From an uncultured Clostridia bacterium (GTDB lineage Bacteria > Bacillota > Clostridia > Oscillospirales > Ruminococcaceae): a stretch of DNA of 64,000 nt. Both the position numbers and the translations under genes were made by a program. How positions within the stretch are numbered: the first letter of the stretch is position 1; every line of letters begins with the position of its first letter. The stretch lies in contig CANRIA010000006.1 in NCBI GenBank assembly GCA_947630555.1, forward strand, positions 19,604 through 83,603, read 5' to 3'. The notes under the pieces are model-generated. The model searched no databases and was not told the DNA's origin. It saw nothing but the letters and a program-made list of their open reading frames with translations. Shown one piece after another: positions 53,129-61,523 of this stretch.

Positions 53129-53779
53129 TTAATACCCCAGTTCTTCGGCAACGAGTATCACGTTAATGCGGTCTTTTTGCCGCTGCTTGGCGGAGATGAG
53201 GAAGTTGCAGCAAATGGTATCGCCTTTGCAGCCGTCGGTCATGCCGCCGTCTATCCCCATACACTCCCCTTTTTCGGCACAGTATGTATTGCAGCCCAGC
53301 CTTACGCAGTTTGCAGGTGCGGCGATCTCTTTAACGCGCCTTACGGCATCATCAAGGCTGTGCACTATTTTATTATACCCTACCAGCATTATGACTTTTT
53401 TAGGGCCGTATGCTATCATTGAAACGCGGTTTGAATTGCCGTCAACGTTATATAGCAGACCGCTCTCGGTAACGGCATTTGACGAGGAAATGAAGAAGTC
53501 AGCACCGTACATTTCTTTATAGCACTCGTCGGTATTCTCCCACTTTGTGCGGTCAATAAAGTTATATTTACCCGACTTTACAAGGTCTGTTACGCCGCAT
53601 TCCTGCATACTCATAGTGCCGCCGCAGCCGACAGACGAGCCTTGCGGCATAAGCTGCTCAACAAATTTCAGCGCATCTTCTTTGGTATCGCAGACATACG
53701 CTGCCATATTGTTTTTGCGTAAAGCCTCGGCAGTGCGCTCAAGGCGTTTTTTGATGATGGTTTTTACGTTGTTATCCAT
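53129..53779 (-). CDS. LutC/YkgG-family protein (lactate utilisation protein C domain)
   Basis: This is a 216-residue protein from the ATG at 53777-53779 (MDNNVKTIIKKRLERTAEAL), behind AGGAGG. The DUF162/LUD fold is indicated by GSSVGCGGTMSMQECGVTDLV at about 48-68, DFFISSSNAVTESG at about 94-107 and MIAYGPKKVIMLVGYNKIV at about 122-140. In Bacillus LutC works with LutAB in lactate oxidation, but this stand-alone Clostridial subgroup, with extra cysteines near the C-terminus (CVRLGCNTYC, CKGDTICC), has no known substrate. Confidence 0.82.
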   Translation of the reverse strand: MDNNVKTIIKKRLERTAEALRKNNMAAYVCDTKEDALKFVEQLMPQGSSVGCGGTMSMQECGVTDLVKSGKYNFIDRTKWENTDECYKEMYGADFFISSSNAVTESGLLYNVDGNSNRVSMIAYGPKKVIMLVGYNKIVHSLDDAVRRVKEIAAPANCVRLGCNTYCAEKGECMGIDGGMTDGCKGDTICCNFLISAKQRQKDRINVILVAEELGY

Positions 53780-53846
53780 AAGTTTACCTCCTGTCAAAAA
53801 TATCTGCTAAAAGTGACGGCACGTTCAGTACCGCCACAGTGGTTTT

Positions 53847-55484
53847 TTAAAGATTTGTAGTATCTATATCGTCGGTAGAAATGCTGTCCATTTCATTGGG
53901 GTCGTCGCTGTGAACAACGCCGCCGCTTCTTGCTTTCTTCCACGCCTCGAATGACTGTTTGTCAAGTGCGCCGTCAAGCTCGGAAGCTGCTGTTCTTTCA
54001 ACGGGTGCGCCGCAGTTTGGGCAGAACTTCTTGCCGGCAGGTATCTGAACGCCGCAGCTGCCACAGGTCTCTACGGCTTCCTGCATGGGTGCAGCCGCCT
54101 GCTGAGGCGCTGTGCTTGTCTGCTGAGCGCCGCCATAAGCGCCGCCGCTTCTCTGCCACTCGATAAACTCGGGGTCGGAAGCTATTTTGCCCTGAGGCGG
54201 TATATTGAACATTGACAAAATTATTCCTGCCTGCTTGGGGGTTATCTTCAAGCCCTTGAATATCTTGGAAGATACATAGTTTCTGTTCTTGTGGTTATAG
54301 GTCATGCTGTAGGCATTGAGGTATACTTCAGAGAAATCTCTTGCGTGCGAGAACGTAAGTTTCAAGTAAGGTCTGCCGCTGAGGCTTGTAGCCGCCACGG
54401 GAACAAGGTTAGATACATTGTCGCCCGACATTTCAAGCATTGATTTGAGCTGATTGCCATTCATAGGATTAAATGTAAGTCTGTTGTTGTCGTAGGTCTG
54501 CGCCCAGTCGTTATCCTGCTCTATAAATATCTCTTTAGCCTGCGAATATGCTATGGTAAGTGCGAAGAAGTTTATTACAAACAGCTCGGCTATCCATACT
54601 ATCCACAGCATAACGCCGCTTACAGACTCGCTGTTTGCAGTTGTGGAAGAATATGATGGTGATGAAGAATAAGACCATCTGCCGATCTCGTTTATTTCTT
54701 TGATCCTTGACCATAGCTCGCCGGGGTGCAGGAGCACTTTGCCGATAGACGGTACTTCGATAGTGCCGTAATAATCGGCTACAAAGTCCTCAAGGTCAAT
54801 ATCTCTCACATTCTCGATATAATCGGCGGCGTTCATAGCCTTTGCCTTTTCAACGTTTGCTTTACATTCCTCTTTTGTCTCGCCGAGGATAACGTCATAA
54901 TAGTACCACTCATACAAAGTGCAGTCTTTCATCTCGGCTATCGCATCGGAGCTGAACTGATCGTTTATATCAATATCGCTGGTTATACACAAAAGATTCA
55001 TATATGTATAAGCGTTTGTCTGAAGATAGTCCCATGTTTCGTCAAAATCAGTAGGCTCACCGTTTTCATCTTCAAAATCATAATACATTTCAAACTCTTC
55101 ATACGCGTTGGCAGACTTCATATCGTCCCTTATGCTGTCAAAAGTATCTGCTTCTTCATACTGATCGGCTATCATCTGCCAGTCATAATGAACATACATA
55201 GCCCACTTTACATAAGTTGCGCCGAGTATGCCGATGATAAGCGCTAAAAGCACCATAGTCGGATTGCGCAGCTTGAATTTCTTGACTATCATCTTGCCGG
55301 CAAAGCCCATGACCGCACCGTAGCCGAGGGCAGCGAAAACGCACAGCATAACTATGGTACAGTGTCTGTTTATCCACAGGTAGACCCACGCAAGCGCCGT
55401 GCCCAGTGCGATATAAGCCACGATAAGGCTTATCATGCCTGCCGCAGAAAAGCGCTTCGAGGGGCGGTAATATCTGTCAAACAT
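53847..55484 (-). CDS. Membrane protein with C-terminal zinc ribbon
   Basis: This is a 545-residue protein from the ATG at 55482-55484 (MFDRYYRPSKRFSAAGMISL), behind GGAGG. Three membrane segments lie at about 15-100, followed by a large acidic extracytoplasmic region (about 105-285) and a fourth membrane segment near 295-315. The cytoplasmic C-terminal part has a low-complexity Gln/Ala/Pro region and a zinc ribbon, CGSCGVQIPAGKKFCPNCG, near 480. I do not recognise the extracytoplasmic domain. The zinc ribbon is of the kind often seen at one end of Clostridial membrane proteins of unknown role. Confidence 0.75.
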   Translation of the reverse strand: MFDRYYRPSKRFSAAGMISLIVAYIALGTALAWVYLWINRHCTIVMLCVFAALGYGAVMGFAGKMIVKKFKLRNPTMVLLALIIGILGATYVKWAMYVHYDWQMIADQYEEADTFDSIRDDMKSANAYEEFEMYYDFEDENGEPTDFDETWDYLQTNAYTYMNLLCITSDIDINDQFSSDAIAEMKDCTLYEWYYYDVILGETKEECKANVEKAKAMNAADYIENVRDIDLEDFVADYYGTIEVPSIGKVLLHPGELWSRIKEINEIGRWSYSSSPSYSSTTANSESVSGVMLWIVWIAELFVINFFALTIAYSQAKEIFIEQDNDWAQTYDNNRLTFNPMNGNQLKSMLEMSGDNVSNLVPVAATSLSGRPYLKLTFSHARDFSEVYLNAYSMTYNHKNRNYVSSKIFKGLKITPKQAGIILSMFNIPPQGKIASDPEFIEWQRSGGAYGGAQQTSTAPQQAAAPMQEAVETCGSCGVQIPAGKKFCPNCGAPVERTAASELDGALDKQSFEAWKKARSGGVVHSDDPNEMDSISTDDIDTTNL

Positions 55485-55644
55485 AAATTTTCCTCCAAAC
55501 ATTGTTTATAATTCTTATTAAATACAGTTTACTATAAGATTATAACACAGTCTGCTGAAAATTTCAATAGTTTTTTAAATAAAAGAAATAACAAACTTGT
55601 ACAAAATTATTTGTCGCATATTAGAAATTTATCACAAAAAAATC

Positions 55645-55684
55645 TTCTGAAAGGATTGCAATTTTCAGAAAGATACGTTATAAT
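55645..55684 (+). promoter_or_regulatory. fba promoter with overlapping inverted repeat
   Basis: -35 TTGCAA at 55656-55661, 17-bp spacer, -10 TATAAT at 55679-55684. The -35 box is centred in the inverted repeat TTCTGAAA-N10-TTTCAGAA (55645-55652 with 55663-55670), a candidate operator. The rest of the 243-bp gap is AT-rich without a gene. Confidence 0.65.
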
Positions 55685-55727
55685 ATATTTATGAACATTT
55701 TTAAAAAGACATACAGGAGGTTTTTTT

Positions 55728-56591
55728 ATGTTAGTTTCTGCAAAGGATATGCTCAACAAGGCAAGAGAGGGCAAGTATGCCGTAGGTCAGTTCAACATCA
55801 ACAATCTTGAATGGACAAAGGCTATACTCCTCACGGCTCAGGAGTGCAATTCCCCCGTTATTCTCGGTGTTTCCGAAGGTGCGGGAAAGTATATGTGCGG
55901 ATACACGACTGTTGTTGGCATGGTAAAGGGCATGATAAACGAGCTGAACATCACCGTTCCCGTTGCTCTGCACCTTGACCACGGCACATTTGAGGGCGCT
56001 AAGGCTTGCATCAACGCAGGTTTTTCGTCGATAATGTTTGACGGCTCTCACTACCCTATTGAAGAAAATATTGCTAAGACCACCGCTTTGGTAAACACCT
56101 GCGACGTTCTGGGCATCTCGCTCGAGGCTGAGGTAGGCGCTATCGGCGGCGAAGAAGACGGCGTTGTTGGCATGGGCGAATGTGCTGACCCCGACGAATG
56201 CAAGGCTATTGCTGACCTAGGCGTAACCATGCTTGCGGCAGGCATTGGCAACATTCACGGCAAATACCCCGAAAACTGGGCAGGTCTGTCGTTTGAAACG
56301 CTTGCGGCTGTTAAAGAAAAGGTTGGCGATATGCCTCTGGTTCTGCACGGCGGCACGGGCATTCCCGATGACATGATAAAGAAGGCTATTTCCCTCGGCG
56401 TTGCCAAGATAAACGTAAACACCGAGTGCCAGCTTGTCTTCCAGGAGGCTACAAGAGCTTACATTGAGGCTGGCAAGGATCTTCAGGGCAAGGGCTTTGA
56501 CCCGAGAAAACTCCTCGCTCCCGGCTTTGAGGCTATCAAGGCTAAGGTCAAGGAGAAAATGGAGCTGTTCGGCAGCGTAAACAAGGCATAA
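55728..56591 (+). CDS. fba: Class II fructose-1,6-bisphosphate aldolase
   Basis: This is a zinc-dependent glycolytic aldolase. It has 287 residues. The catalytic and zinc-ligand regions are ALHLDHGTF (about 82-90), SIMFDGSHYP (about 104-113), GIGNIHGKYP (about 176-185) and LVLHGGTGIP (about 205-214), ending NVNTECQ. AGGAGG precedes the ATG. It is monocistronic with a strong promoter and a terminator, and its codon use looks biased as expected for a highly expressed gene. Confidence 0.96.
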   Translation: MLVSAKDMLNKAREGKYAVGQFNINNLEWTKAILLTAQECNSPVILGVSEGAGKYMCGYTTVVGMVKGMINELNITVPVALHLDHGTFEGAKACINAGFSSIMFDGSHYPIEENIAKTTALVNTCDVLGISLEAEVGAIGGEEDGVVGMGECADPDECKAIADLGVTMLAAGIGNIHGKYPENWAGLSFETLAAVKEKVGDMPLVLHGGTGIPDDMIKKAISLGVAKINVNTECQLVFQEATRAYIEAGKDLQGKGFDPRKLLAPGFEAIKAKVKEKMELFGSVNKA

Positions 56592-56666
56592 TTTCAGCCT
56601 TAACCGAGTGTATTCCGGGAAACCACTCGTTAATAAAAACAGGAACGGCAATTACTGTGTTTTTAC

Positions 56667-56700
56667 AAGGTGCGTCTGTTCCCTACAGCCGCACCTTTTT
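56667..56700 (+). terminator. fba terminator
   Basis: Stem AAGGTGCG (56667-56674) / CGCACCTT (56690-56697), extended by CTGT/ACAG, followed by TTT. Confidence 0.88.
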
Positions 56701-56758
56701 GTTGCCTTTCTGTTTTGTAATTTGCAGATCATGGTTCTTCGCTGACCCGGCTGTTTTT

Positions 56759-56965
56759 GGGGGAGACCCTTTTGGAAAAGGGTCTTCCCCCAAGCCCCCT
56801 CACTAAAACTTCCATATTTTTTGCGAGGGGTGATCACCGTTAAAATAGAAAGTAAAAGTTTGTCATTTTCTGTTTTTTATAAACGGATCACCCCTCGCAA
56901 AAAACAATATAAAAGTCTTTGGAAAGGGGTATGGGGAATAACCTTTCTTCAGAAAGGTTTTCCCC
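56759..56965. repeat. Palindromic intergenic repeat element, copy B
   Basis: A 207-bp element in the opposite orientation to copy A at 27725-27933: left hairpin 56759-56791 (identical, 33 of 33, to the reverse complement of the right hairpin of copy A), inner 19-bp inverted repeat 56817-56835 with 56886-56904 around TGCGAGGGGTGATC, and right hairpin 56933-56965 (GGGGAATAACCTTTC / GAAAGGTTTTCCCC). It fills most of the 435-bp gap between fba and queT; the gap holds no other gene. Confidence 0.88.
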
Positions 56966-57026
56966 AGAGGCAGTTAGGTCAACGGAGGAACTGCGGTCTG
57001 AAATATCAAAAGCAGGAGGAATTAAA

Positions 57027-57530
57027 ATGAAGATAGACACAAAGGCGATAGCGACGGCAGGGTTAGTGGCTGCGGCATACGCGGCACTGACGGTAGCGCT
57101 GAGCAGTTTATCATACGGTAACATACAGTTCAGGGTAGCGGAGGCGCTTATGATGCTGTGTTTTTACAAAAAGAGGTACTGCGCGGCGCTGACGGCAGGG
57201 TGCTTTATAGCTAACATATTCAGCCCTATGGCGCTTGACATGGTATTCGGCACTTTGGCGACTTTGGCGGCGGCGATACCTATGTATTTAATAGGCAGGA
57301 ACGCTGAGAAGAACCGTCTGCCGAAGATGATAGCGGCATCGCTTATGCCCGTTGTGAGCAATGCTTTGATAGTCGGCATGGAACTGAAAGTATTTGTGCA
57401 TCTGCCATTCTGGCTTTCGGCGGCTGAGGTGGCAATAGGCGAGGTTGTGTGCGTAACGATACTTGGCGTAGTGATATTCACAATAATGGAGAAAAACAAA
57501 TACTTCAAAAAGCTTGTAACGGCAGGCTGA
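57027..57530 (+). CDS. queT: QueT-family transporter (ECF S component for a queuosine precursor)
   Basis: This is a small membrane protein of 167 residues with about five or six membrane segments, from the ATG at 57027 (MKIDTKAIATAGLVAAAYAA), behind AGGAGG. The pattern YGNIQFRVAEALMMLCFYKK followed by NIFSPMALDMVFGTLATL matches the QueT family, predicted substrate-binding components of ECF transporters for queuosine precursors. It could use the EcfA1/EcfA2/EcfT module at the left end of this window. I saw no clear preQ1 riboswitch upstream; a GCAGTT/AACTGC hairpin (56970-56994) is present. Confidence 0.88.
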   Translation: MKIDTKAIATAGLVAAAYAALTVALSSLSYGNIQFRVAEALMMLCFYKKRYCAALTAGCFIANIFSPMALDMVFGTLATLAAAIPMYLIGRNAEKNRLPKMIAASLMPVVSNALIVGMELKVFVHLPFWLSAAEVAIGEVVCVTILGVVIFTIMEKNKYFKKLVTAG

Positions 57531-57537
57531 AATACGC

Positions 57538-57566
57538 GGCGGCAGAAAATTTCTGTCGCCTTTTGC
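57538..57566 (+). terminator. queT terminator
   Basis: A near-perfect palindrome GGCGGCAGAAA / TTTCTGTCGCC at 57538-57560 (one G-T pair), followed by TTTTG. Confidence 0.65.
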
Positions 57567-57595
57567 TTGAAAAATGGTTTGGAAAGTGGTATAAT
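57567..57595 (+). promoter_or_regulatory. Promoter of the thiamine pyrophosphokinase gene
   Basis: -35 TTGAAA at 57567-57572, 17-bp spacer, -10 TATAAT at 57590-57595. A CGATACG/CGTATCG stem (57621-57627 with 57650-57656) lies in the leader; no TPP riboswitch motif is evident. Confidence 0.6.
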
Positions 57596-57688
57596 GTATA
57601 TTATATTCTTATGTCCTCGTCGATACGCAGACCATTAGCCTGCTCCCGACGTATCGGGCAATTTACCATATTATTTTGGGTGATATTT

Positions 57689-58330
57689 ATGAATGTGCGT
57701 TCATGCTTTTTATACTGCGCCGGCAAGTATTATGACGGCTTTATAACGCCGCGCGAGGGTGACATAAAGGTAGCTGTGGACGGCGGTTTAAAGCTTTGCG
57801 AAAGACTTGGCATAACGCCCGACTGCATCATAGGCGATTTTGACAGCCTTGGCAGCGCACCGCAAAATGCTATAGTGCTGCCGCGCGAAAAGGACGATAC
57901 TGACACTATGGCGGCGTGCAAGAGGTATCTTTCGGCAGGGATCAAGAGGTTTTATCTTTTGGGGGCGGTCGGCGGTCGTGATGAACACACCTTTGCGAAC
58001 ATTCAGCTGCTTAAATTTCTATCTAACAGGGGCGCGCAGGGGTTTATGTTCGCAGATGGGCGCACTTTTACTGCTATAAAAGACTGCGAAGTAACTTTCA
58101 GCAAAGAATACGAAGGGTACATTTCGGTATTTTCGCTGAGTGATGAATCTTGCGTTACTATAAAAAATCTGAAATACGAACTTGAACTTGAACAGCTTTT
58201 AAGCAGTTACCCTTTGGGGGTAAGCAACGAGTTTACGGGAAAATCTGCAAAAATACGCGTAATGGGCGGAACGCTTCTTTTGATATTTGACAGAAAAGGC
58301 GATTTAGCCTTACCTTATTATAATATATAA
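57689..58330 (+). CDS. thiN: Thiamine pyrophosphokinase
   Basis: The enzyme makes thiamine diphosphate from thiamine and ATP. It has 213 residues from the ATG at 57689 (MNVRSCFLYCAGKYYDG), behind GGGTGA; a far upstream in-frame start is rejected because it would run through the promoter and terminator region. The catalytic motif is CIIGDFDSLG at about 49-58, with EKDDTDTMAACK near 69-80 and LGAVGGRDEHTFANI near 91-105. Confidence 0.92.
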   Translation: MNVRSCFLYCAGKYYDGFITPREGDIKVAVDGGLKLCERLGITPDCIIGDFDSLGSAPQNAIVLPREKDDTDTMAACKRYLSAGIKRFYLLGAVGGRDEHTFANIQLLKFLSNRGAQGFMFADGRTFTAIKDCEVTFSKEYEGYISVFSLSDESCVTIKNLKYELELEQLLSSYPLGVSNEFTGKSAKIRVMGGTLLLIFDRKGDLALPYYNI

Positions 58331-58354
58331 ACACACTGAAAGGACGATAAAGAA

Positions 58355-59125
58355 ATGGAACAGACATGTCACGGCGAAGTAAACGGAAAGATAGCTATAA
58401 ACACTGATGCATACGTTTGCAGCAGAGAGCACAGAATTACCTTTTATGATGTGGATTTCAACAAGCGGCTGAGGCTTTCTGACATGATGCGGCTGTTCTC
58501 GCTTATGGCAGGCGAGGACTACTACACACGCGGCTTGGGGCACGTTTTTCTGAAAGAAAAGGGCTTTGCGTTTTTGGTATCTAAGGTAGCATACAAGATA
58601 TACAGGCTGCCGACTTTAGAAGAAGAAGTGATTTTGAAAACGTGGGTCGAAGAGATAAAAGGTGCGAAATTTGTACGCGGATATGAAATGGTATCACGCG
58701 AGGGGGAGCAGCTTGTTATAGGTCAGGCGGTGTGGATATGCGTAAATCCCGACACCAAAAAGATAGTAAGACCGAGAGATTTTCCTTGGTGCGGTGATGC
58801 TATTCCGCGCGAGGATATGCCTGTTCATTACAGAGAGATAGATGTGCCGCAGGTACACCCGATAAGCGACTATGTTGTGCCGTACCACGCGATAGACTAC
58901 AACGGACATCTTAACAACACTGATTACGGCGATGTTATTATGAACGCGCTGCCTGCAAATGAGCTTGGCAAGGATATAGACGAATTTACGCTGTGTTATC
59001 AGCATGAGGCATACATGGGCGAAACTGTGAATCTTTTCAGGGGCGACCCGAACGAAAAGACGACTGTAATAATCGGCAGAGTCGGCGAACGAAAATGCTT
59101 TGAGAGCGAGATAATCTACAAATAA
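58355..59125 (+). CDS. Acyl-ACP thioesterase
   Basis: This double hot-dog thioesterase of the FatA/FatB-like family releases fatty acids from acyl carrier protein. It has 256 residues. The first domain opens REHRITFYDVDFNKRLRLSDMMR; the second contains the active-site region AIDYNGHLNNTDYGDVIMNA at about 182-201, with Asn and His of the catalytic set. GAAAGGACGA precedes the ATG. It lies between thiN and an amidohydrolase gene on the same strand. Confidence 0.9.
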   Translation: MEQTCHGEVNGKIAINTDAYVCSREHRITFYDVDFNKRLRLSDMMRLFSLMAGEDYYTRGLGHVFLKEKGFAFLVSKVAYKIYRLPTLEEEVILKTWVEEIKGAKFVRGYEMVSREGEQLVIGQAVWICVNPDTKKIVRPRDFPWCGDAIPREDMPVHYREIDVPQVHPISDYVVPYHAIDYNGHLNNTDYGDVIMNALPANELGKDIDEFTLCYQHEAYMGETVNLFRGDPNEKTTVIIGRVGERKCFESEIIYK

Positions 59126-59147
59126 TGCATATAAATGAGGTTTCATC

Positions 59148-59960
59148 ATGGTAATTGACTTTCACACACACGTTTTCCCCGAAAAGGTGGCTGCAAAGGC
59201 AAAACAGGTGCTTATTGACAACGCAATAGAACTTGGCAACCACATTACGGCTTGCACAGACCTGACTGTTGACGGGCTGGTTAAGCACATGAAACTTGAC
59301 GGGGTAGATATGTCTGTTGTGCTGCCCATTGCTACCGCGCCGCACCAGACGAAGCACATAAACGAATTTGCTGCCGCTCTTTACGAGGCGACGGGCGGAA
59401 AACTGCTTTCTTTTGGAAGCATACACCCAGGCAGTGATGACTACAAGCGCGACATTGACATGGTGGTATCGCTTGGGCTGAAGGGTTTGAAATTTCACAC
59501 GGAATATCAGCATTTTGACTCTGATGATGCGCATATTCTGAAGATATATGATTACGCTTTCAGCAAGGGGCTTATGATAATACACCACTGCGGTGCTGAC
59601 ATGAGCGCCCCTGCCCCCTACCACGCAACGCCTAAGCAGATGGCTCACATACTGGACGAGATGAAAGGCGGCGTGCTTATTGCGGCTCACCTTGGCGGTT
59701 TCAGAATGTGGGACGATGTGGAGAAATATTTGGTTGGCAGAGAGATATATCTTGACACTTCTATGGGGCAGAAATACTACCCTCGCGAGCAGTTTGAGAG
59801 GATAGTGAACAACCACGGTGCGGACAAGATACTGTTTGCCTCAGACTCGCCTTGGAGTGTGGCAAAAGAAGAGATAGAGCTTATAAACAGCACTACCCTC
59901 ACCAAAGAGCAGAAAAGGCTGATATTTGGCGAAAATGCGAAACGTCTGCTGGGAATATAA
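59148..59960 (+). CDS. Amidohydrolase-family protein (metal-dependent, TIM-barrel)
   Basis: This 270-residue protein belongs to the amidohydrolase-2 type (decarboxylase-like) superfamily. Metal ligands are H6 and H8 in IDFHTHVFPE, H in MIIHHCGADMS near 147, H in IAAHLGGFRMW near 181 and D in FASDSPWSVA near 238. Substrates in this family range from hydroxylated acids to lactones, so none is assigned. GAGG precedes the ATG at 59148, 22 bp after the thioesterase stop. Confidence 0.85.
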   Translation: MVIDFHTHVFPEKVAAKAKQVLIDNAIELGNHITACTDLTVDGLVKHMKLDGVDMSVVLPIATAPHQTKHINEFAAALYEATGGKLLSFGSIHPGSDDYKRDIDMVVSLGLKGLKFHTEYQHFDSDDAHILKIYDYAFSKGLMIIHHCGADMSAPAPYHATPKQMAHILDEMKGGVLIAAHLGGFRMWDDVEKYLVGREIYLDTSMGQKYYPREQFERIVNNHGADKILFASDSPWSVAKEEIELINSTTLTKEQKRLIFGENAKRLLGI

Positions 59961-59968
59961 AAAATATG

Positions 59969-60000
59969 TGCCGTCTGAAAAAGGCGGCATTTACATTTTT
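59969..60000 (+). terminator. Terminator before the first tandem paralogue
   Basis: Stem TGCCGTC (59969-59975) / GGCGGCA (59983-59989) with ATTTACATTTTTTT. It is duplicated before the second paralogue. Confidence 0.7.
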
Positions 60001-60012
60001 TTGCGAAAAGTA

Positions 60013-60041
60013 TTGAAATGTAGAATATTATGTGGTATGAT
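60013..60041 (+). promoter_or_regulatory. Promoter of the first tandem paralogue
   Basis: -35 TTGAAA at 60013-60018, 17-bp spacer, -10 TATGAT at 60036-60041; the same promoter is repeated at 61450-61478. Confidence 0.65.
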
Positions 60042-60087
60042 ATAAAGAGAGGATAATTTAGCCAAAAGCGATATGGAGGGAAAGAAA

Positions 60088-61389
60088 ATGTCTGAAAAGA
60101 CTTCTAAAAAAGCACGCAAATTTATAATTGCGGCGATTGTTATTGTTGCTGCTGCAGTCGCGGCATTTGTGATATGTTACTTTATCTTCCGTGACAGAGA
60201 GCAAAAACTAGTATACAAAACGCTTAATGAAGTGCTTGCCGAAGCCCCCGATGTGCTTGACAACGAATATGACAACATAAAACTTTCTGACGGTATCTCG
60301 TTTGATGATGCGCCGAAAGAATTATATACTTTTACTTCAAATATAGCCTCTCCGCTTGAAGAAGCCAAGCAATATGTGGCTGACCTTTCAAACAGGGCTA
60401 ACCCTTTTCAGATAACCACAGACGATCTTGAGGTCTCTCTTTATTCTGATGAACAATATCTGGATTCTGCTTATCTTGAGGTCAGAGATATTGACAGCAA
60501 AATACCGTGCGACCCTTCGGAATATACCGAAGAACAGTATTATGTGTCGGGCGGCAACAGTGAAGCTTTTATGATAGTTTGCCCGTATCTTGCTGCGGCT
60601 TACGGGTACGGCATAAACGAAAAATGCTACGAGATAGGCAAAGATGACATTTCAGATGTTTCATACAACGTATACGGTGAGCAGTACACGGCACAGCAGG
60701 CTATAGATTACACCGACAGTGTTGTTGAAAAATTCAAAGACCTTTTACTGCCGAAGCTTGACGGTGCGCAGATGAAACCGAGATATATTATAGCCGCCAA
60801 GAACGAAAACCCAGGCGAACATCAGGACGAGTATTCATACATAGTACAATATGCGTGCTATTACGAAGATATAGAAATAAACATGGGCGGCGAACAGTCT
60901 TTTTCTGCCGAACAAGGTTTTATTTATCCACGGCAGATAGTAGAAATAGCCGTTACAAAGCCCGGCAGGTTCAGCGTGATAACAAAATCCATACAGACAC
61001 AGGACATGAAAGCCACAAAGCTTGAAGACAAATATGTGACTTTGGAAAGCGCACTTGACAGGGTAAGCCACATTCTTGCGCCTGAGTTTATTCACACCAT
61101 AACCGACATTGATATAGTTTATGTGCCAAGGGAAGAATACTTTAAAAACGAAGCCCAGAATATGGAGCCTATAGAGCCGGAGCCTGAAGTGACTTTTAGA
61201 CCGATGTGGCGTTTGACTACCGACCTTGATCACAGCAACGAAAACTTCATGCCGTGCGGAAGATACATATATATTGACATGGTGACAGGTGAGTTTGTCA
61301 TATATGATGAAGCAAAGGCTAACCACGCTCTTACCGAAAAAATGATAAAGGAAGAAAAGCAAGACCCGACGTTTACAAATTGGAAATAA
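60088..61389 (+). CDS. Membrane-anchored protein, tandem paralogue 1
   Basis: This is a 433-residue protein from the ATG at 60088 (MSEKTSKKARKFII), 7 nt after GGAGGG. One membrane anchor at about 12-34 leaves a large extracytoplasmic domain. Shared landmarks with the next gene are a DDIS-VSYNVYGEQY segment near 188-203, LESALDRVSHILAPEFI near 324-340 and the C-terminal YIYIDMVTGEFVIYDE followed by EEKQDPTF. No catalytic motif is evident and I do not recognise the family. It has its own promoter. Confidence 0.78.
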   Translation: MSEKTSKKARKFIIAAIVIVAAAVAAFVICYFIFRDREQKLVYKTLNEVLAEAPDVLDNEYDNIKLSDGISFDDAPKELYTFTSNIASPLEEAKQYVADLSNRANPFQITTDDLEVSLYSDEQYLDSAYLEVRDIDSKIPCDPSEYTEEQYYVSGGNSEAFMIVCPYLAAAYGYGINEKCYEIGKDDISDVSYNVYGEQYTAQQAIDYTDSVVEKFKDLLLPKLDGAQMKPRYIIAAKNENPGEHQDEYSYIVQYACYYEDIEINMGGEQSFSAEQGFIYPRQIVEIAVTKPGRFSVITKSIQTQDMKATKLEDKYVTLESALDRVSHILAPEFIHTITDIDIVYVPREEYFKNEAQNMEPIEPEPEVTFRPMWRLTTDLDHSNENFMPCGRYIYIDMVTGEFVIYDEAKANHALTEKMIKEEKQDPTFTNWK

Positions 61390-61400
61390 CAAAGATAGTA

Positions 61401-61440
61401 TAAATGCCGTCTGTAAAAAGGCGGCATTTACATTTTTTGC
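61401..61440 (+). terminator. Terminator between the tandem paralogues
   Basis: Stem TAAATGCCG / CGGCATTTA (61402-61410 with 61422-61430), followed by CATTTTTTG; a duplicate of the hairpin at 59969-59989. Confidence 0.75.
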
Positions 61441-61449
61441 AGAAAAGTA

Positions 61450-61478
61450 TTGAAATACAGAATATTATGTGGTATGAT
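61450..61478 (+). promoter_or_regulatory. Promoter of the second tandem paralogue
   Basis: -35 TTGAAA at 61450-61455, 17-bp spacer, -10 TATGAT at 61473-61478. The surrounding 110 or so bp, from the hairpin to the ribosome-binding site, are nearly the same as at 59969-60080. Confidence 0.65.
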
Positions 61479-61523
61479 ATAAAGAGAGGATAATTTAGCT
61501 AAATGTGATATGGAGGGTAAAAA

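Noticed and set aside
56966..57026. preQ1 riboswitch upstream of queT
   Set aside because: A GCAGTT/AACTGC hairpin is present but I could not match the preQ1 aptamer consensus.
57449..57688. Eighty-codon N-terminal extension of thiamine pyrophosphokinase
   Set aside because: It would read through the queT 3' end, a terminator and a consensus promoter; the ATG at 57689 has a ribosome-binding site.
57596..57688. TPP riboswitch upstream of thiamine pyrophosphokinase
   Set aside because: The leader lacks the CTGAGA and conserved THI-box segments.
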